From positions 1 through 17,859 of the forward strand of contig JAITBC010000263.1 in NCBI GenBank assembly GCA_031283785.1: 17,859 bases of DNA, in the 5' to 3' direction. The position numbers were made by a program, and so were the translations under genes. The notes below the pieces were generated by a model. It saw nothing but the letters and a program-made list of their open reading frames with translations, searched no databases and was not told the DNA's origin. The stretch is from Tannerella sp. GTDB taxonomy: Bacteria > Bacteroidota > Bacteroidia > Bacteroidales > Tannerellaceae. Positions 1 through 9,425 of the stretch are shown piece after piece; position 1 is the first letter of the stretch; every line of letters begins with the position of its first letter.

Positions 1-542
1 GTTTTCCTGACCGCCGCGGTGAGGTCGCCCAACACATCACGGTGAGGCCCGACGTCCACCGCATTCCAGTTCCATGAGTATTCGCTCGGCCATAAAGCAT
101 AACCGTCATGATGCTTGGATGTAAGAACAACATACCCGGCGCCTGCATCCTGAAACAGTTTTGCCCACTCGTCGGGATTAAACATCTCACATTTGAAATC
201 TACGGCAAAATCCTGATATTTAAAAGATTCTCCATACGTCTTCCGGTGATGCTCTACAAACAACGGATGACCTTTTACTAAACGATTCCAGTAATGTTCC
301 GAATAACATTCGTAAATATCTTTTGCACCGTCTTTATATAACGGCCCCCATGCAGGAACGCTGTACACTCCCCAATGAATAAAAATCCCGAATTTGGCAT
401 CCGTAAACCATTGCGGAACCGGACGGCTATCGACAGACACCCAGTCCGGCGTATATTTCTCCTGGGCGAAAGCCGTAGTTGTGATTGCAAGCAACCAGCC
501 TGATAAAAAAAGACTTAACATTTTCATTTTCGTGTTCTTCAT
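1..542 (-). CDS. alpha-L-fucosidase, GH29 family (N-terminal part, runs off left edge)
   Basis: Hydrolyses alpha-L-fucosyl linkages of host or plant glycans, probably in the periplasm or at the cell surface. About 180 codons are readable from ATG 540-542. Residues 1-26 form a signal peptide ending in AFA before Gln. The mature start carries the GH29 signature around residues 43-60, FGIFIHWGVYSVPAWG, and later LTSKHHDGYALWPS followed by the SWNW stretch; both belong to the catalytic barrel. The catalytic Asp nucleophile lies beyond the window, so activity cannot be judged. In-frame ATGs at 525-527 and 519-521 are also possible starts, but the first gives the most basic n-region. It is divergent from the cytochrome peroxidase gene and has a TAnnTTTG match upstream. 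The family call is firm; substrate linkage is not determinable. Confidence 0.93.
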   Translation of the reverse strand, partial: MKNTKMKMLSLFLSGWLLAITTTAFAQEKYTPDWVSVDSRPVPQWFTDAKFGIFIHWGVYSVPAWGPLYKDGAKDIYECYSEHYWNRLVKGHPLFVEHHRKTYGESFKYQDFAVDFKCEMFNPDEWAKLFQDAGAGYVVLTSKHHDGYALWPSEYSWNWNAVDVGPHRDVLGDLTAAVRK

Positions 543-588
543 ATATACATTAATATTAAGATGTTATTATTTTGCCTGTGCGACCATG

Positions 589-596
589 CAAATATA
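589..596 (-). promoter_or_regulatory. -7 element of the fucosidase promoter
   Basis: On the minus strand this reads TATATTTG, a match to the Bacteroidota -7 consensus TAnnTTTG, 46 bp upstream of the fucosidase start. No TTG was found at the usual 19-21 bp spacing upstream, so the site rests on the -7 box and on its position between divergent genes. Confidence 0.45.
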
Positions 597-617
597 TAAA
601 TAAAAAATCTTATATTC

Positions 618-648
618 ATTGTCTAATTGAAAAATTGCACTATTTTTG
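618..648 (+). promoter_or_regulatory. Promoter of the cytochrome peroxidase gene
   Basis: ATTG (618-621) and TATTTTTG (641-648) are separated by 19 bp, matching the Bacteroidota sigma-ABfr consensus. Transcription should begin near 655. This places the in-frame TTG at 627 inside the promoter and supports ATG 675 as the start codon of the gene. Confidence 0.65.
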
Positions 649-674
649 TTTTCTCAAAAAAACGTATCGACATA

Positions 675-2039
675 ATGAATATGAAATGGCTCATGGTTCT
701 CACGGGTATTATAATGGCAATCATTCTGGTTTCAGCCATAATATACCGTTTAGTAAACATCATACCTCCGGATAATGTTTCCAAAGACACACAGGCTATC
801 GCCATTTTAGATGATGCTTCATGCCTGTCGTGCCACACAAAAAACAATAACCGTCCGCTTCATGCCGATGTTCCTGCATTGGGAAACATATTAAAAAGCG
901 TTGCGGGAAAAGGCTCCCGGAATTTTGATATAAGTGGAAGTATAGACAAAATAAACCGGGGAGAAGCTATAAACGAAACCGTCCTTGCAAAAATAGAAAT
1001 GGCGACCGTCATTCGGCAAAATATGCCGCCACCCGGATTTTATTTCATTCATTGGGGATCCTCCGTAACGCCTGCAAAACGGGAACTACTGGAAGAGTGG
1101 ATAAAAAGCTATCGTGAACGATTTTACCCAAACCCTCTTGCCGCCGGGCGTTTCAAAAACGAACCGGTACGACCGCTCTCTTCGTCAACATCTGTAAACG
1201 AAAACAAAGCGGCTCTCGGCGAAAAGCTGTTTCATGACACCCGCCTGTCGCACAATAACATGATATCCTGCGCTTCGTGCCATCGTTTAAATTCGGGAGG
1301 AGCAGACAACAAACAATATCCGGAAGGCGTCAATAAAATTCTCGGTAAAATAAACACCCCAACCGTATTCAACGCCTGTTTCAGTTGTTCACAATTTCGC
1401 GACGGACGTGCGCCCGATTTGAAAACTCATACGGCAGAACATCTCTTGGACCCGTTGACAATGGCTGCCGAATCTTTCGATATCATCATCAAGAGACTCC
1501 TGCATGACAATGATATGAATCAGGTTTTCAACCGGTTATATGAAGACGGCATAACCGAAACGTCCATTATCGACGCCATTGAATCATTTGAGAAAATGCT
1601 TATCACCCCGAATTGCCGTTTTGACAAATATCTTAAAGGAGAAAATGATACTTTCAATGAATCCGAAATAAGAGGTTATAAGGTATTCAAATCAAACAAA
1701 TGCGCCACCTGTCATGCCGGTGTCATACTCGGAGGACAATCTTACGAACGTATGGGTATTCACAAAGATTATTTTGAAGAGCGTGGTTGGGAAATCACAC
1801 ACGACGATCTGGGGCGTTTCAACCAAACGGGCGACGAATACGACCGTTTCCGTTTCAAAGTCCCCGGGTTACGCAACGTGGCATTGACGAAACCTTATTT
1901 CCACGACGGAAGTCGGCAAACACTATACGATGCCGTAAAAATCATGGGAACCTGCCAATCCGGACACGCTATTAAAGACGACGATATCAAGGCAATTGTA
2001 TCTTTCCTCGAATCGCTTACAGGAGAGTATAAAAAGTAA
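675..2039 (+). CDS. Three-haem cytochrome c peroxidase of the MauG/CcpA family with N-terminal haem-binding domain
   Basis: Periplasmic haem protein, 454 residues, held by one N-terminal membrane segment (about residues 4-26). Residues 30-150 match the Bacteroidota Haem_bd type: haem motif CLSCH at 50-54 and a later MPPP segment. The remainder is a di-haem peroxidase/MauG domain with CASCH at 199-203 and CATCH at 343-347, the NTPTVFNA signature near 228, TKPYFHDGS near 404 and Met424 as likely axial ligand of the last haem. Expected to reduce hydrogen peroxide or oxidise a partner with electrons from the quinone/cytochrome pool. Odd points are a Cys pair, CFSC at 235-238, where family members usually have aliphatic or aromatic residues, plus lone Cys314 and Cys427. 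A longer frame back to TTG 627 is rejected because it overlaps the promoter and puts a charged stretch before the anchor. The true electron donor and substrate are unknown. Confidence 0.9.
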   Translation: MNMKWLMVLTGIIMAIILVSAIIYRLVNIIPPDNVSKDTQAIAILDDASCLSCHTKNNNRPLHADVPALGNILKSVAGKGSRNFDISGSIDKINRGEAINETVLAKIEMATVIRQNMPPPGFYFIHWGSSVTPAKRELLEEWIKSYRERFYPNPLAAGRFKNEPVRPLSSSTSVNENKAALGEKLFHDTRLSHNNMISCASCHRLNSGGADNKQYPEGVNKILGKINTPTVFNACFSCSQFRDGRAPDLKTHTAEHLLDPLTMAAESFDIIIKRLLHDNDMNQVFNRLYEDGITETSIIDAIESFEKMLITPNCRFDKYLKGENDTFNESEIRGYKVFKSNKCATCHAGVILGGQSYERMGIHKDYFEERGWEITHDDLGRFNQTGDEYDRFRFKVPGLRNVALTKPYFHDGSRQTLYDAVKIMGTCQSGHAIKDDDIKAIVSFLESLTGEYKK

Positions 2040-2063
2040 AAGATTCATAATAATATATTTCGC

Positions 2064-2094
2064 TTGTGTATATTGAGATGTTTTTTTATCTTTG
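2064..2094 (+). promoter_or_regulatory. Promoter of the TIM-barrel protein gene
   Basis: TTG (2064-2066) and TATCTTTG (2087-2094) are separated by exactly 20 bp, an excellent fit to the Bacteroidota promoter. It lies 48 bp before the ATG at 2142 and just after the cytochrome gene stop, so the two genes are probably transcribed separately. Confidence 0.7.
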
Positions 2095-2141
2095 GCAAAA
2101 ATTAATATACACGATTCACAAACAAATAAATTACAACAAAG

Positions 2142-3047
2142 ATGAACAGACGGAATTTTATTCGCAAAAGCGTTGCCGTTGCAGCCACTGCATGTTACGG
2201 ACTAAAAGGGACGGCACGGCCGGTAATTGCCGGGCCGGGCGCAAAGAGCAAAAACAGGATAGGCATCCAGTTATACAGCATCCACGACAAACTGCCCTCC
2301 GACCATGAAGGATGTCTGAAAAAACTTTCGGCCATAGGTTACTCCTGCGCCGAAGCGTATGGCTTTGACGGCAATGTGTTCCTTAATAAACGTTTGAAGG
2401 AATGGAGCCGGATGCTGAACGACGCGGGCATGCAACTATCCGGAACACATTGCGGCACAGGTATGCTTCCGGCAGACGTACATACCGCGGAATGGGATTA
2501 TTGGCGGAAAAGCATCGACGAGATGAACGCCGCCGGAGGCAAACGGCTGACACAGTCATTCCTGCCGGCAGGAAAAACGGCAGACGAGGCGAAACGCACA
2601 GCCGAACAGTTCAACCGCATCGGGGAATTATGCAAAGCAGGCGGTATCAAGTTCGGATACCACAATCATTATTCGGAATTTAAACCGGTAGACGGCGAGG
2701 TGATCTACGACCTCCTGATTCGTAACACAGACCCCGGCCTGGTGTTTTTCCAAATGGACCTGGGACACGTAGTGAACGGAGGCGGCGACATCCTAACGTA
2801 TCTGCGGAACTATCCGGGACGTTTCCTTTCGTGGCATGCTTCCGATTTTAAGAAAGGACAAGGCTACACAGAAGTAGGACAGGGCGATGTACCTTACGAC
2901 GCACTGTTTGAACAGGCCGCCTCATACGGACTGGAAGAACTTATCGTCGAGCAGGAAACGGGAGGCGACATTTATGCATCCTGCAAGAAAGACTTCGACG
3001 TCCTGTCCAAATACCCCTGGACAAAACAGAGCGCCTCTCATCATTAG
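2142..3047 (+). CDS. Tat-exported sugar phosphate isomerase/epimerase-like TIM-barrel protein (AP endonuclease 2 family)
   Basis: 301 residues. The N-terminus NRRNFIRKS followed by a short Ala-rich segment is a twin-arginine signal, so the protein is probably folded with its metal before export. The body is a xylose-isomerase-like barrel starting at IGIQLYSIHDKL (about residue 40). Likely metal and substrate residues, in family order, are His174 and His176 in FGYHNHYSEF, Asp206 in QMDLGHV, His232 in SWHASDF and Glu270 in IVEQET; all are present, so it looks catalytically intact. Members isomerise or epimerise sugars or inositol-like keto compounds and often accompany Gfo/Idh/MocA oxidoreductases. 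Here a decayed fragment of such an oxidoreductase exists 11 kb away, but no direct partner is adjacent. The family is firm and the substrate unknown. It has its own promoter. Confidence 0.9.
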   Translation: MNRRNFIRKSVAVAATACYGLKGTARPVIAGPGAKSKNRIGIQLYSIHDKLPSDHEGCLKKLSAIGYSCAEAYGFDGNVFLNKRLKEWSRMLNDAGMQLSGTHCGTGMLPADVHTAEWDYWRKSIDEMNAAGGKRLTQSFLPAGKTADEAKRTAEQFNRIGELCKAGGIKFGYHNHYSEFKPVDGEVIYDLLIRNTDPGLVFFQMDLGHVVNGGGDILTYLRNYPGRFLSWHASDFKKGQGYTEVGQGDVPYDALFEQAASYGLEELIVEQETGGDIYASCKKDFDVLSKYPWTKQSASHH

Positions 3048-3062
3048 CAAGATATGATTATT

Positions 3063-3094
3063 TTTGCTTTCCTCACGGAAAGTCTGTAATTTTG
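3063..3094 (+). promoter_or_regulatory. Promoter of lnb and probably of the lnb-phosphatase-secA-GNAT cluster
   Basis: TTTG (3063-3066), 20 bp, then TAATTTTG (3087-3094) fits the Bacteroidota consensus and lies 39 bp before the lnb start. A second -7-like TATTTTTG overlaps at 3059-3066. No equally good promoter precedes the phosphatase-like gene, secA or the GNAT gene, so this may drive the whole cluster. Confidence 0.65.
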
Positions 3095-3133
3095 AAGCGT
3101 TATTTACGGGCAGCATAATTATACTTTTTTAAT

Positions 3134-4408
3134 ATGAAACCTCTGTATTTCATTATAATATCCATTTGCAGTTTCACCGTCATATCGACAAAATACGCTC
3201 CGGCAGCCGTATCGCAGGCGCCTCCGTTAAGCGCACAGGCGCAGATAAGCTTGCTGACAAGCTCGCCTGCCGACGATGATGTTTATACTTTATACGGACA
3301 CACGGCGCTCCGCGTATACGACCCAAGAGCTGATATCGATATAATCTTTAATTACGGGATATTTGACTTTTCCCGTCCTAATTTCATCTATCGTTTTGCA
3401 AAGGGCGAAACCGACTATATGGTAGCGGCGCAACATTTCAGCCATTACCTCCTGGAGTATATCAACCGCGGAAGTGAAATATATGAACAGATTCTGAATC
3501 TGCTGCCGGAGGAAAAAGAAGCGCTGTGGCAGGCGCTTGTCATTAACGAACGACCGGAAAACAGGGTATACAGGTATAATTTCTTTTTCGACAACTGCGC
3601 CACACGACCGGCGGCAATGATCGAAAATAAAATACGCGGTACGATAAAATATCCGTTACATACGGGGCAACTCGCTTCTCCCGATGCCGATGCCGTTGCG
3701 ACAAATCCGTCGTCCGTGTTATCCGTTTCACGGACAGGACAAGCGACGTTTCGCGATGCTATTAATTTCTGTACCCGCCTCCACCCGTGGGTTACGTTCG
3801 GCTGCGATTTAGTCATGGGCGCTCCGACCGACCGGGTGATGACGTTTAAAGAAACGTTCTTCCTGCCCGAATACCTGAAAGAAGCTTTTGGCAAAGCGGA
3901 AATAAAGCGGGATAGCGTGGTACAACCCCTGGTCTTAAAAGTGAATATCCTTTCCGAAAAAATGCAGACAGCGGAAGAATCGCCTCCGTTCATGACATCT
4001 CCCCTCGCCTGCTTCACGCTTGTTTGCATCATCATCATATGGCTGACACGGCTGGAATGGAGAAAAAAAACATATTTCGGATGGTTGGATACCATTTTGT
4101 TTTCCTTTGCCGGAATTGCCGGATGTATCCTGTTTTTTCTAAGTTTCTTTTCCGTACATCCATGCATGTTCCCAAACATTTCGCTACTGTGGCTTCATCC
4201 TTTTCATCTGATAGGAGCCGCTTTCTTTTCCGTAAAAAAATTTAATAAGCCGGCTTTTTGGTATCATTTTATTAACTTTGCTGCGATTTTGGGGATGTTA
4301 ATCGTATGGATTTTCATCACACAACATTTCAACATTGCGTTTATTCCCTTGATAGCAAGCCTCTGGTTGCGGTCGGGATGGACGTTAATAAAGAAAAAAG
4401 TTATCTGA
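3134..4408 (+). CDS. lnb: Lipoprotein N-acyltransferase Lnb (DUF4105 periplasmic domain plus membrane domain)
   Basis: 424 residues. Family knowledge: DUF4105 is now called the Lnb N-terminal periplasmic domain, after the Bacteroides enzyme that N-acylates the lipid-modified Cys of lipoproteins, replacing the unrelated Lnt of proteobacteria. The sequence shows an N-terminal export or anchor segment (about 1-24), then a periplasmic domain with the conserved YTLYGHTALRV (His56), a repeated NYGIFDF/RFAKG core and FFFDNCATR (Cys155). His56 and Cys155 are the likely catalytic pair by family conservation. The C-terminal third (from about residue 288) has four to five hydrophobic helices, as expected for the membrane part. 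It starts 39 bp after a good promoter and ends 11 bp before the phosphatase-like gene. Function is inferred from the family, not proven here; the domain call is firm. Confidence 0.88.
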   Translation: MKPLYFIIISICSFTVISTKYAPAAVSQAPPLSAQAQISLLTSSPADDDVYTLYGHTALRVYDPRADIDIIFNYGIFDFSRPNFIYRFAKGETDYMVAAQHFSHYLLEYINRGSEIYEQILNLLPEEKEALWQALVINERPENRVYRYNFFFDNCATRPAAMIENKIRGTIKYPLHTGQLASPDADAVATNPSSVLSVSRTGQATFRDAINFCTRLHPWVTFGCDLVMGAPTDRVMTFKETFFLPEYLKEAFGKAEIKRDSVVQPLVLKVNILSEKMQTAEESPPFMTSPLACFTLVCIIIIWLTRLEWRKKTYFGWLDTILFSFAGIAGCILFFLSFFSVHPCMFPNISLLWLHPFHLIGAAFFSVKKFNKPAFWYHFINFAAILGMLIVWIFITQHFNIAFIPLIASLWLRSGWTLIKKKVI

Positions 4409-4419
4409 CGGATAAGAAA

Positions 4420-6003
4420 ATGAGAAAATTTATAACTTCATTAATAGCAGTATTTGTTGTCACAAATCTGCAGGCGCAACATCATCATGCACCGAAACTG
4501 GTCGTATGCATAACAATCGACCAGTTACGGGGAGACTATCTTGAATATTTCAAAAATTCATTCGGCGAACGCGGCTTTAAACGGTTACTGAATGACGGTG
4601 TGGTATACAGCCATGTGCAATTTGAATTTTCAAATATCGACCAGGCAAGTTCGTTCGCTACGCTATTCACCGGTTCGAATCCCTGTTATCACAGTATCAC
4701 CGGAATAAGACGGTACGATTTTGACAGGGAGCTGGAAGTTTCCTGCCTGTACGACGCTCACTATCTCGGCAATTACACACATCAGAACTTCTCCCCGAAA
4801 AACCTTTTATGCTCAACGATTGGCGATGAACTGAAAATTGCATCCAAAGGTGCCGGCCTGGTTTACGCGATAGCTCCCGAAGCGGAATGTGCCGTCATAT
4901 CGGCCGGACACGCGGCAGACGCTGCATTCTGGCTCGACAACTATAACGGGAAATGGGCGACTACAACCTACTACAAAAATATCCCTGCCTATGCAGACAA
5001 ACTAAATATCGGTACGGAATCACTGTCTTCACGACTGCCGGCCATTTCATGGAGCCCTTTATTACCGGCCGTCAATTACGATGCACTGCCTTACATAACC
5101 GACAAAAAACAGTATAACTATAAATTCAACGAAAAAGAAACAGGATGTTACCCGCGCTTTAAGACATCTCCGTTTATAAACAGGGAAGTATGTGACCTTG
5201 CCCTGCAATTCATCAACGTCGGAGGATTGGGAACGCATCAGGTGCCGGATTTGCTCTGTGTTACGTTTTACGGGGGTAATTTCCTGGATGTCCAGGACAA
5301 AACATATACGCAAGAAGTGCAGGATATATACTTCGGGTTAGATAAAAACATTGAAGAACTTCTTGATGTGATTAACCGGAAGGTCGGACTTGATAAAACG
5401 CTCGTCGTCGTAACGGGAACGGGTTATTATACGGATACGGAAATCACTCCCGATGGAGAAACTTCGACAGGGGGTACTTTTCACCCGAAACGTTGTACGG
5501 CTCTGTTGAATATGTACCTGATGGCTATCTATGGCCAAAAAAATTGGGTCAAAGGATATTATAACCAACAGATCTTCCTGAACCGTAAAACGATCGAAGA
5601 TGAAAAAGCCGACCTCCATGACATACAAAATAAAGCGGCGGAATTTATCGCCGAGTTCAGCGGCGTACAACAGGTAACAACAGATTTGTCGTTAAGAGCC
5701 GGCGAATGGAACGAAGGCAGCGCTACGCTACGCTACGGAACGCATCATATCGGACGCGGCGACCTTGTCGTCGAACTGCAGCCGGGCTGGGGTATCGAAG
5801 ACGACGCTGCCGCCGGTCGGAAAACAAAAATTAAACGCAATAATGCGGTCATCACACCTTTAATATTCATCGGCAATAATCTTATCCCCAAACGCATCGA
5901 ACGCTCCGTTTATGCGACGGAGATAGCTCCGACGATTACGAATGTCCTGCGCATCCGCGCACCTGATGCGTGCAGCGACCTTCCTTTATCCGAAATAAAA
6001 TAA
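4420..6003 (+). CDS. Alkaline-phosphatase-superfamily protein with apparently degenerate active site
   Basis: 527 residues from ATG 4420, chosen because it gives a clean signal peptide (MRKFITSLIAVFVVTNLQAQ) and lies 11 bp after lnb; a longer frame from 4306 would overlap lnb by 103 bp. The fold is that of alkaline phosphatase/nucleotide pyrophosphatase: metal-ligand Asp34 in VVCITIDQLRGDY, then FATLFTGSNPCYHSITG near 79-95. In active PafA-type enzymes the preceding stretch is TAPGHAS with a Thr nucleophile; here it reads DQASSFAT, with Gln at that place. The usual (S/A)DHG metal motif is replaced by VVVTGTGYYTD (329-339), which has neither Asp nor His at the expected places. So I expect loss of normal phosphatase chemistry. 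From memory, relatives beside secA in other Bacteroidales look similar, which would mean a conserved pseudoenzyme or changed activity rather than recent decay. The frame itself is intact. Confidence 0.85.
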   Translation: MRKFITSLIAVFVVTNLQAQHHHAPKLVVCITIDQLRGDYLEYFKNSFGERGFKRLLNDGVVYSHVQFEFSNIDQASSFATLFTGSNPCYHSITGIRRYDFDRELEVSCLYDAHYLGNYTHQNFSPKNLLCSTIGDELKIASKGAGLVYAIAPEAECAVISAGHAADAAFWLDNYNGKWATTTYYKNIPAYADKLNIGTESLSSRLPAISWSPLLPAVNYDALPYITDKKQYNYKFNEKETGCYPRFKTSPFINREVCDLALQFINVGGLGTHQVPDLLCVTFYGGNFLDVQDKTYTQEVQDIYFGLDKNIEELLDVINRKVGLDKTLVVVTGTGYYTDTEITPDGETSTGGTFHPKRCTALLNMYLMAIYGQKNWVKGYYNQQIFLNRKTIEDEKADLHDIQNKAAEFIAEFSGVQQVTTDLSLRAGEWNEGSATLRYGTHHIGRGDLVVELQPGWGIEDDAAAGRKTKIKRNNAVITPLIFIGNNLIPKRIERSVYATEIAPTITNVLRIRAPDACSDLPLSEIK

Positions 6004-6059
6004 AACGGATATCTTTTTATAATTATCTAAAAACAAATAATTTACTAACATAAAACAAA

Positions 6060-9000
6060 ATGGGATTTAACGACATATTGACAAAGTTGTTCGGCAACAA
6101 GTCACAACGAGATTCAAAAGAAATTACGCCTTACGTAAATAAAATAAAAGCCATTTATCCTTCCATAAAAGCCCTCTCCAACGACGAACTGCGGGCAAAA
6201 AGCGTGGAAATACGCGAGAAAATACAGGACTACGTATCCGAAGAAAAAGCGAAGATCGCATCATTACGCGAAGGCATTGACAATAAGCCCCTCGAAGAAC
6301 GCGAATCGATATGGACTGAGGTCGATAAAATAGAAAAAGATATCATGGAACGTCTCGAAGTAGCGCTTGATGAGGCGCTGCCCGAAACATTCGCTATCGT
6401 AAAAGAAACAGCACGCCGCCTTTCGGAAAACGAGCGGGTCGAAGTGACGGCAAACAATTTTGACCGCGACCTTGCAGCGGCGCACGACTTCGTCGCAATC
6501 GAAGGCGACAAAGCCGTCTACTTCAACCACTGGGTTGCCGGAGGTACGGAAATTAAATGGGACATGATACACTACGAGGTCCAACTGATCGGTGGCGTCG
6601 TTCTCCACAAAGGTAAAATCGCCGAAATGGCGACCGGCGAAGGTAAAACACTGGTAGCGACGCTTCCCGTTTTCCTGAACGCGCTGACAGGCAACGGCGT
6701 ACACGTCGTCACAGTAAACGATTACCTGTCAAAACGCGACTCCGAATGGATGGGGCCTGTCTATATGTTCCACGGACTGTCGGTAGACTGTATCGACAAA
6801 CACAAGCCAAACTCCGACGACCGCCGCAAGGCTTATAACGCGGATATAACGTTCGGGACAAACAATGAATTCGGCTTCGACTATCTGCGCGATAACATGG
6901 CCATTAGCCCCAAAGATTTGGTGCAGCGCAAACATAATTATGCCATCGTCGACGAGGTCGACTCCGTATTGATCGACGACGCCCGCACGCCGCTGATTAT
7001 CTCCGGCCCCGTACCGAAAGGTGAAGATCAGCTTTTCGAAGAATACCGCCCTAACGTAGAAGTTGTCGTTAATGCACAGAAACATTTATGTACAAAACTG
7101 CTGACCGAAGCCAAACAAAAAATGGCTGCCGAAGACAAAAAAGTTCAGGAAGAAGGAGCGCTCGCCCTTTTCCGTTCGTATAAAGGCCTGCCTAAAAACA
7201 AAGCGCTTATCAAATATCTGAGCGAACAGGGGATAAAGTCGGCGATGTTGAAGACCGAAGATTTTTATATGCAGGATAATATGCGACAAATGCACGTTGT
7301 TACCGACGAACTCTATTACGTCATCGACGAAAAAAATAATTCTATCGAATTGACGGATAAAGGTATTGATCTGCTCACCGGAAGATCTAACGATCCGCAG
7401 TTCTTCGTCTTGCCCGATATTGCATCGGAATTATCACAAGTGGATAATATGAATCTGTCGAACGAAGATAAACAGATAAAAAAGGACGAACTGCTCGCCA
7501 ATTATTCTGTGAAAAGCGAACGTGTACATACGGTTAACCAATTACTCAAAGCCTATTCGCTGTTCGACCGCGACGATGAATACGTCGTTATCGACGGCCA
7601 GGTGAAAATTGTCGACGAGCAAACCGGACGTATTATGGAAGGACGCCGTTATTCCGACGGACTGCATCAGGCAATAGAAGCAAAGGAGCGTGTGAAGGTG
7701 GAAGCGGCGACACAGACGTTCGCAACAATAACGTTGCAGAATTATTTCCGCATGTATCATAAGCTTGCAGGTATGACCGGTACGGCCGAAACGGAAGCAG
7801 GCGAGTTCTGGAACATTTATAAACTCGACGTCGTCGTCATACCTACCAATAAGTCCATCGCCCGTACAGATATGAACGACCGTATCTATAAAACAAAACG
7901 GGAGAAATATAATGCAGTCATTGAGGAGATAAACCGGCTTATCACTGCCGGGCGACCGGTACTGGTCGGGACAACATCGGTCGAGATTTCCGAATTACTG
8001 AGCCGTATGCTTAGCATGCGCAAGATATCGCATAATGTGCTGAACGCAAAATTGCACCAGAAAGAAGCCGAAATCGTTGCGCAGGCCGGACAGTCCGGCA
8101 TGGTTACGATTGCAACCAACATGGCCGGTCGCGGTACGGACATCAAACTGTCGACGGCCGTAAAAGAAGCGGGAGGCCTTGCCATTATAGGTACAGAACG
8201 CCACGAAAGCCGCCGCGTAGACCGTCAGCTTCGCGGACGTTCCGGACGTCAGGGCGACCCGGGGTCTTCAGTCTTTTACGTCTCCCTCGAAGATGACCTG
8301 ATGCGCCTTTTTGCAACGGAAAAGATTGCCGGCCTGATGGACCGCATGGGATTCAAAGAAGGCGACGTGCTGGAAGCCGGAATGTTAAGCAAATCCGTCG
8401 AGCGCGCCCAGAAAAAGGTGGAAGAAAACAACTTCGGCATCCGTAAACGCTTGCTTGAATACGATGATGTGATGAACTCGCAACGTAATGTAATTTATAC
8501 GCGCCGCCGCCATGCCCTGATGGGAGAGCGTATCGGTCTCGACGTGATGAACACCCTTTACGACGCATGTGTAGCCATAGCCGAACAGAATGAAGACGGC
8601 GATTATGAAACGTTTAAAATGGACGTTTTCCGTACGCTTGCATTAGACAATCCGGTAACGCCGGATGAATTTAAAGGCATGAAAGTTGAATTGCTGACGG
8701 AAAAAGTATTCAACGGAGCACTCGAACTTTTCAAACGCCATATGGACCGTATGGCGCAGATTGCAAACTCCGTCATCCGGCAAGTCTTTGAAAATCAGGG
8801 CGCCATGTACGAAAATATCCTGATCCCGATTACGGATGGAAAGAAAATGTACAATATCTCATGTAACCTGAAGGAGGCGTACGATACGGAATCAAAAGCA
8901 ATAACAAAATCATTCCAGAAATCAATCGTGCTCCACATGATTGATGAAGCATGGAAAGAACATCTTCGTGAAATGGACGATTTGCGTAATTCCGTACAAA

Positions 9001-9419
9001 ACGCAAGCTACGAAAACAAAGACCCGCTGCTGATATACAAACTGGAATCATACAATTTATTTAAGACGATGGTCGAAAATATGAACCGCAAAACCGTTTC
9101 CGTTTTGATGCGCGGGCAGATACCGGTACGGGATGAGGCTGACGAACGGCGCGTACAGGTAAGCCAGGCAGCTCCCGAACGCCGCACCGACCTTAGCCGC
9201 TACCGTACCCGGAAAGACGATGTCATGCAAAGCGGAAGCCGTAACGATAACAGTCGCGGCGGTGGAAACAACGTATATCCGCAAGGACAACGCCCGCCCA
9301 CAGGTACACGACAGCAGCCACAAGAACCCGTACGCGTGGAAAAACGCGCGGGCCGTAACGATCCTTGCCCCTGCGGAAGCGGCAAAAAGTATAAAAATTG
9401 TCACGGAAAAGGTCTTTGA
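6060..9419 (+). CDS. secA: Preprotein translocase ATPase SecA
   Basis: ATP-driven motor that pushes unfolded preproteins through SecYEG. 1119 residues, longer than the 901 of E. coli, as usual for Bacteroidota, with extra sequence in the preprotein-binding region (about 330-520). Walker A is MATGEGKT (190-197), Walker B/DEAD is DEVD (298-301) within [16 protein letters not shown]. The second motor domain has [13 protein letters not shown] (about 688) and motif [18 protein letters not shown] (about 722). The helical wing and scaffold follow, then a basic, Gln/Arg/Pro-rich linker (about 1020-1095) and a complete C-terminal zinc site Cys1103-Pro-Cys1105 with Cys1114-His1115, which binds SecB or lipid. 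All motifs are intact. It starts 56 bp after the phosphatase-like gene, with no strong promoter in the gap. The call is certain. Confidence 0.98.
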   Translation: MGFNDILTKLFGNKSQRDSKEITPYVNKIKAIYPSIKALSNDELRAKSVEIREKIQDYVSEEKAKIASLREGIDNKPLEERESIWTEVDKIEKDIMERLEVALDEALPETFAIVKETARRLSENERVEVTANNFDRDLAAAHDFVAIEGDKAVYFNHWVAGGTEIKWDMIHYEVQLIGGVVLHKGKIAEMATGEGKTLVATLPVFLNALTGNGVHVVTVNDYLSKRDSEWMGPVYMFHGLSVDCIDKHKPNSDDRRKAYNADITFGTNNEFGFDYLRDNMAISPKDLVQRKHNYAIVDEVDSVLIDDARTPLIISGPVPKGEDQLFEEYRPNVEVVVNAQKHLCTKLLTEAKQKMAAEDKKVQEEGALALFRSYKGLPKNKALIKYLSEQGIKSAMLKTEDFYMQDNMRQMHVVTDELYYVIDEKNNSIELTDKGIDLLTGRSNDPQFFVLPDIASELSQVDNMNLSNEDKQIKKDELLANYSVKSERVHTVNQLLKAYSLFDRDDEYVVIDGQVKIVDEQTGRIMEGRRYSDGLHQAIEAKERVKVEAATQTFATITLQNYFRMYHKLAGMTGTAETEAGEFWNIYKLDVVVIPTNKSIARTDMNDRIYKTKREKYNAVIEEINRLITAGRPVLVGTTSVEISELLSRMLSMRKISHNVLNAKLHQKEAEIVAQAGQSGMVTIATNMAGRGTDIKLSTAVKEAGGLAIIGTERHESRRVDRQLRGRSGRQGDPGSSVFYVSLEDDLMRLFATEKIAGLMDRMGFKEGDVLEAGMLSKSVERAQKKVEENNFGIRKRLLEYDDVMNSQRNVIYTRRRHALMGERIGLDVMNTLYDACVAIAEQNEDGDYETFKMDVFRTLALDNPVTPDEFKGMKVELLTEKVFNGALELFKRHMDRMAQIANSVIRQVFENQGAMYENILIPITDGKKMYNISCNLKEAYDTESKAITKSFQKSIVLHMIDEAWKEHLREMDDLRNSVQNASYENKDPLLIYKLESYNLFKTMVENMNRKTVSVLMRGQIPVRDEADERRVQVSQAAPERRTDLSRYRTRKDDVMQSGSRNDNSRGGGNNVYPQGQRPPTGTRQQPQEPVRVEKRAGRNDPCPCGSGKKYKNCHGKGL

Positions 9420-9425
9420 TGTATT

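Noticed and set aside
627..674. TTG start giving 16 more residues on the cytochrome peroxidase
   Set aside because: It lies within the promoter; ATG 675 gives a normal membrane anchor.
3445..4179. 244-codon minus-strand open frame inside lnb
   Set aside because: No domain, signal or sensible composition; the plus-strand lnb frame has conserved family motifs throughout.
4306..4419. Longer start for the phosphatase-like gene, overlapping lnb by 103 bp
   Set aside because: The added 38 residues are hydrophilic and would hide the clear signal peptide that begins at ATG 4420.
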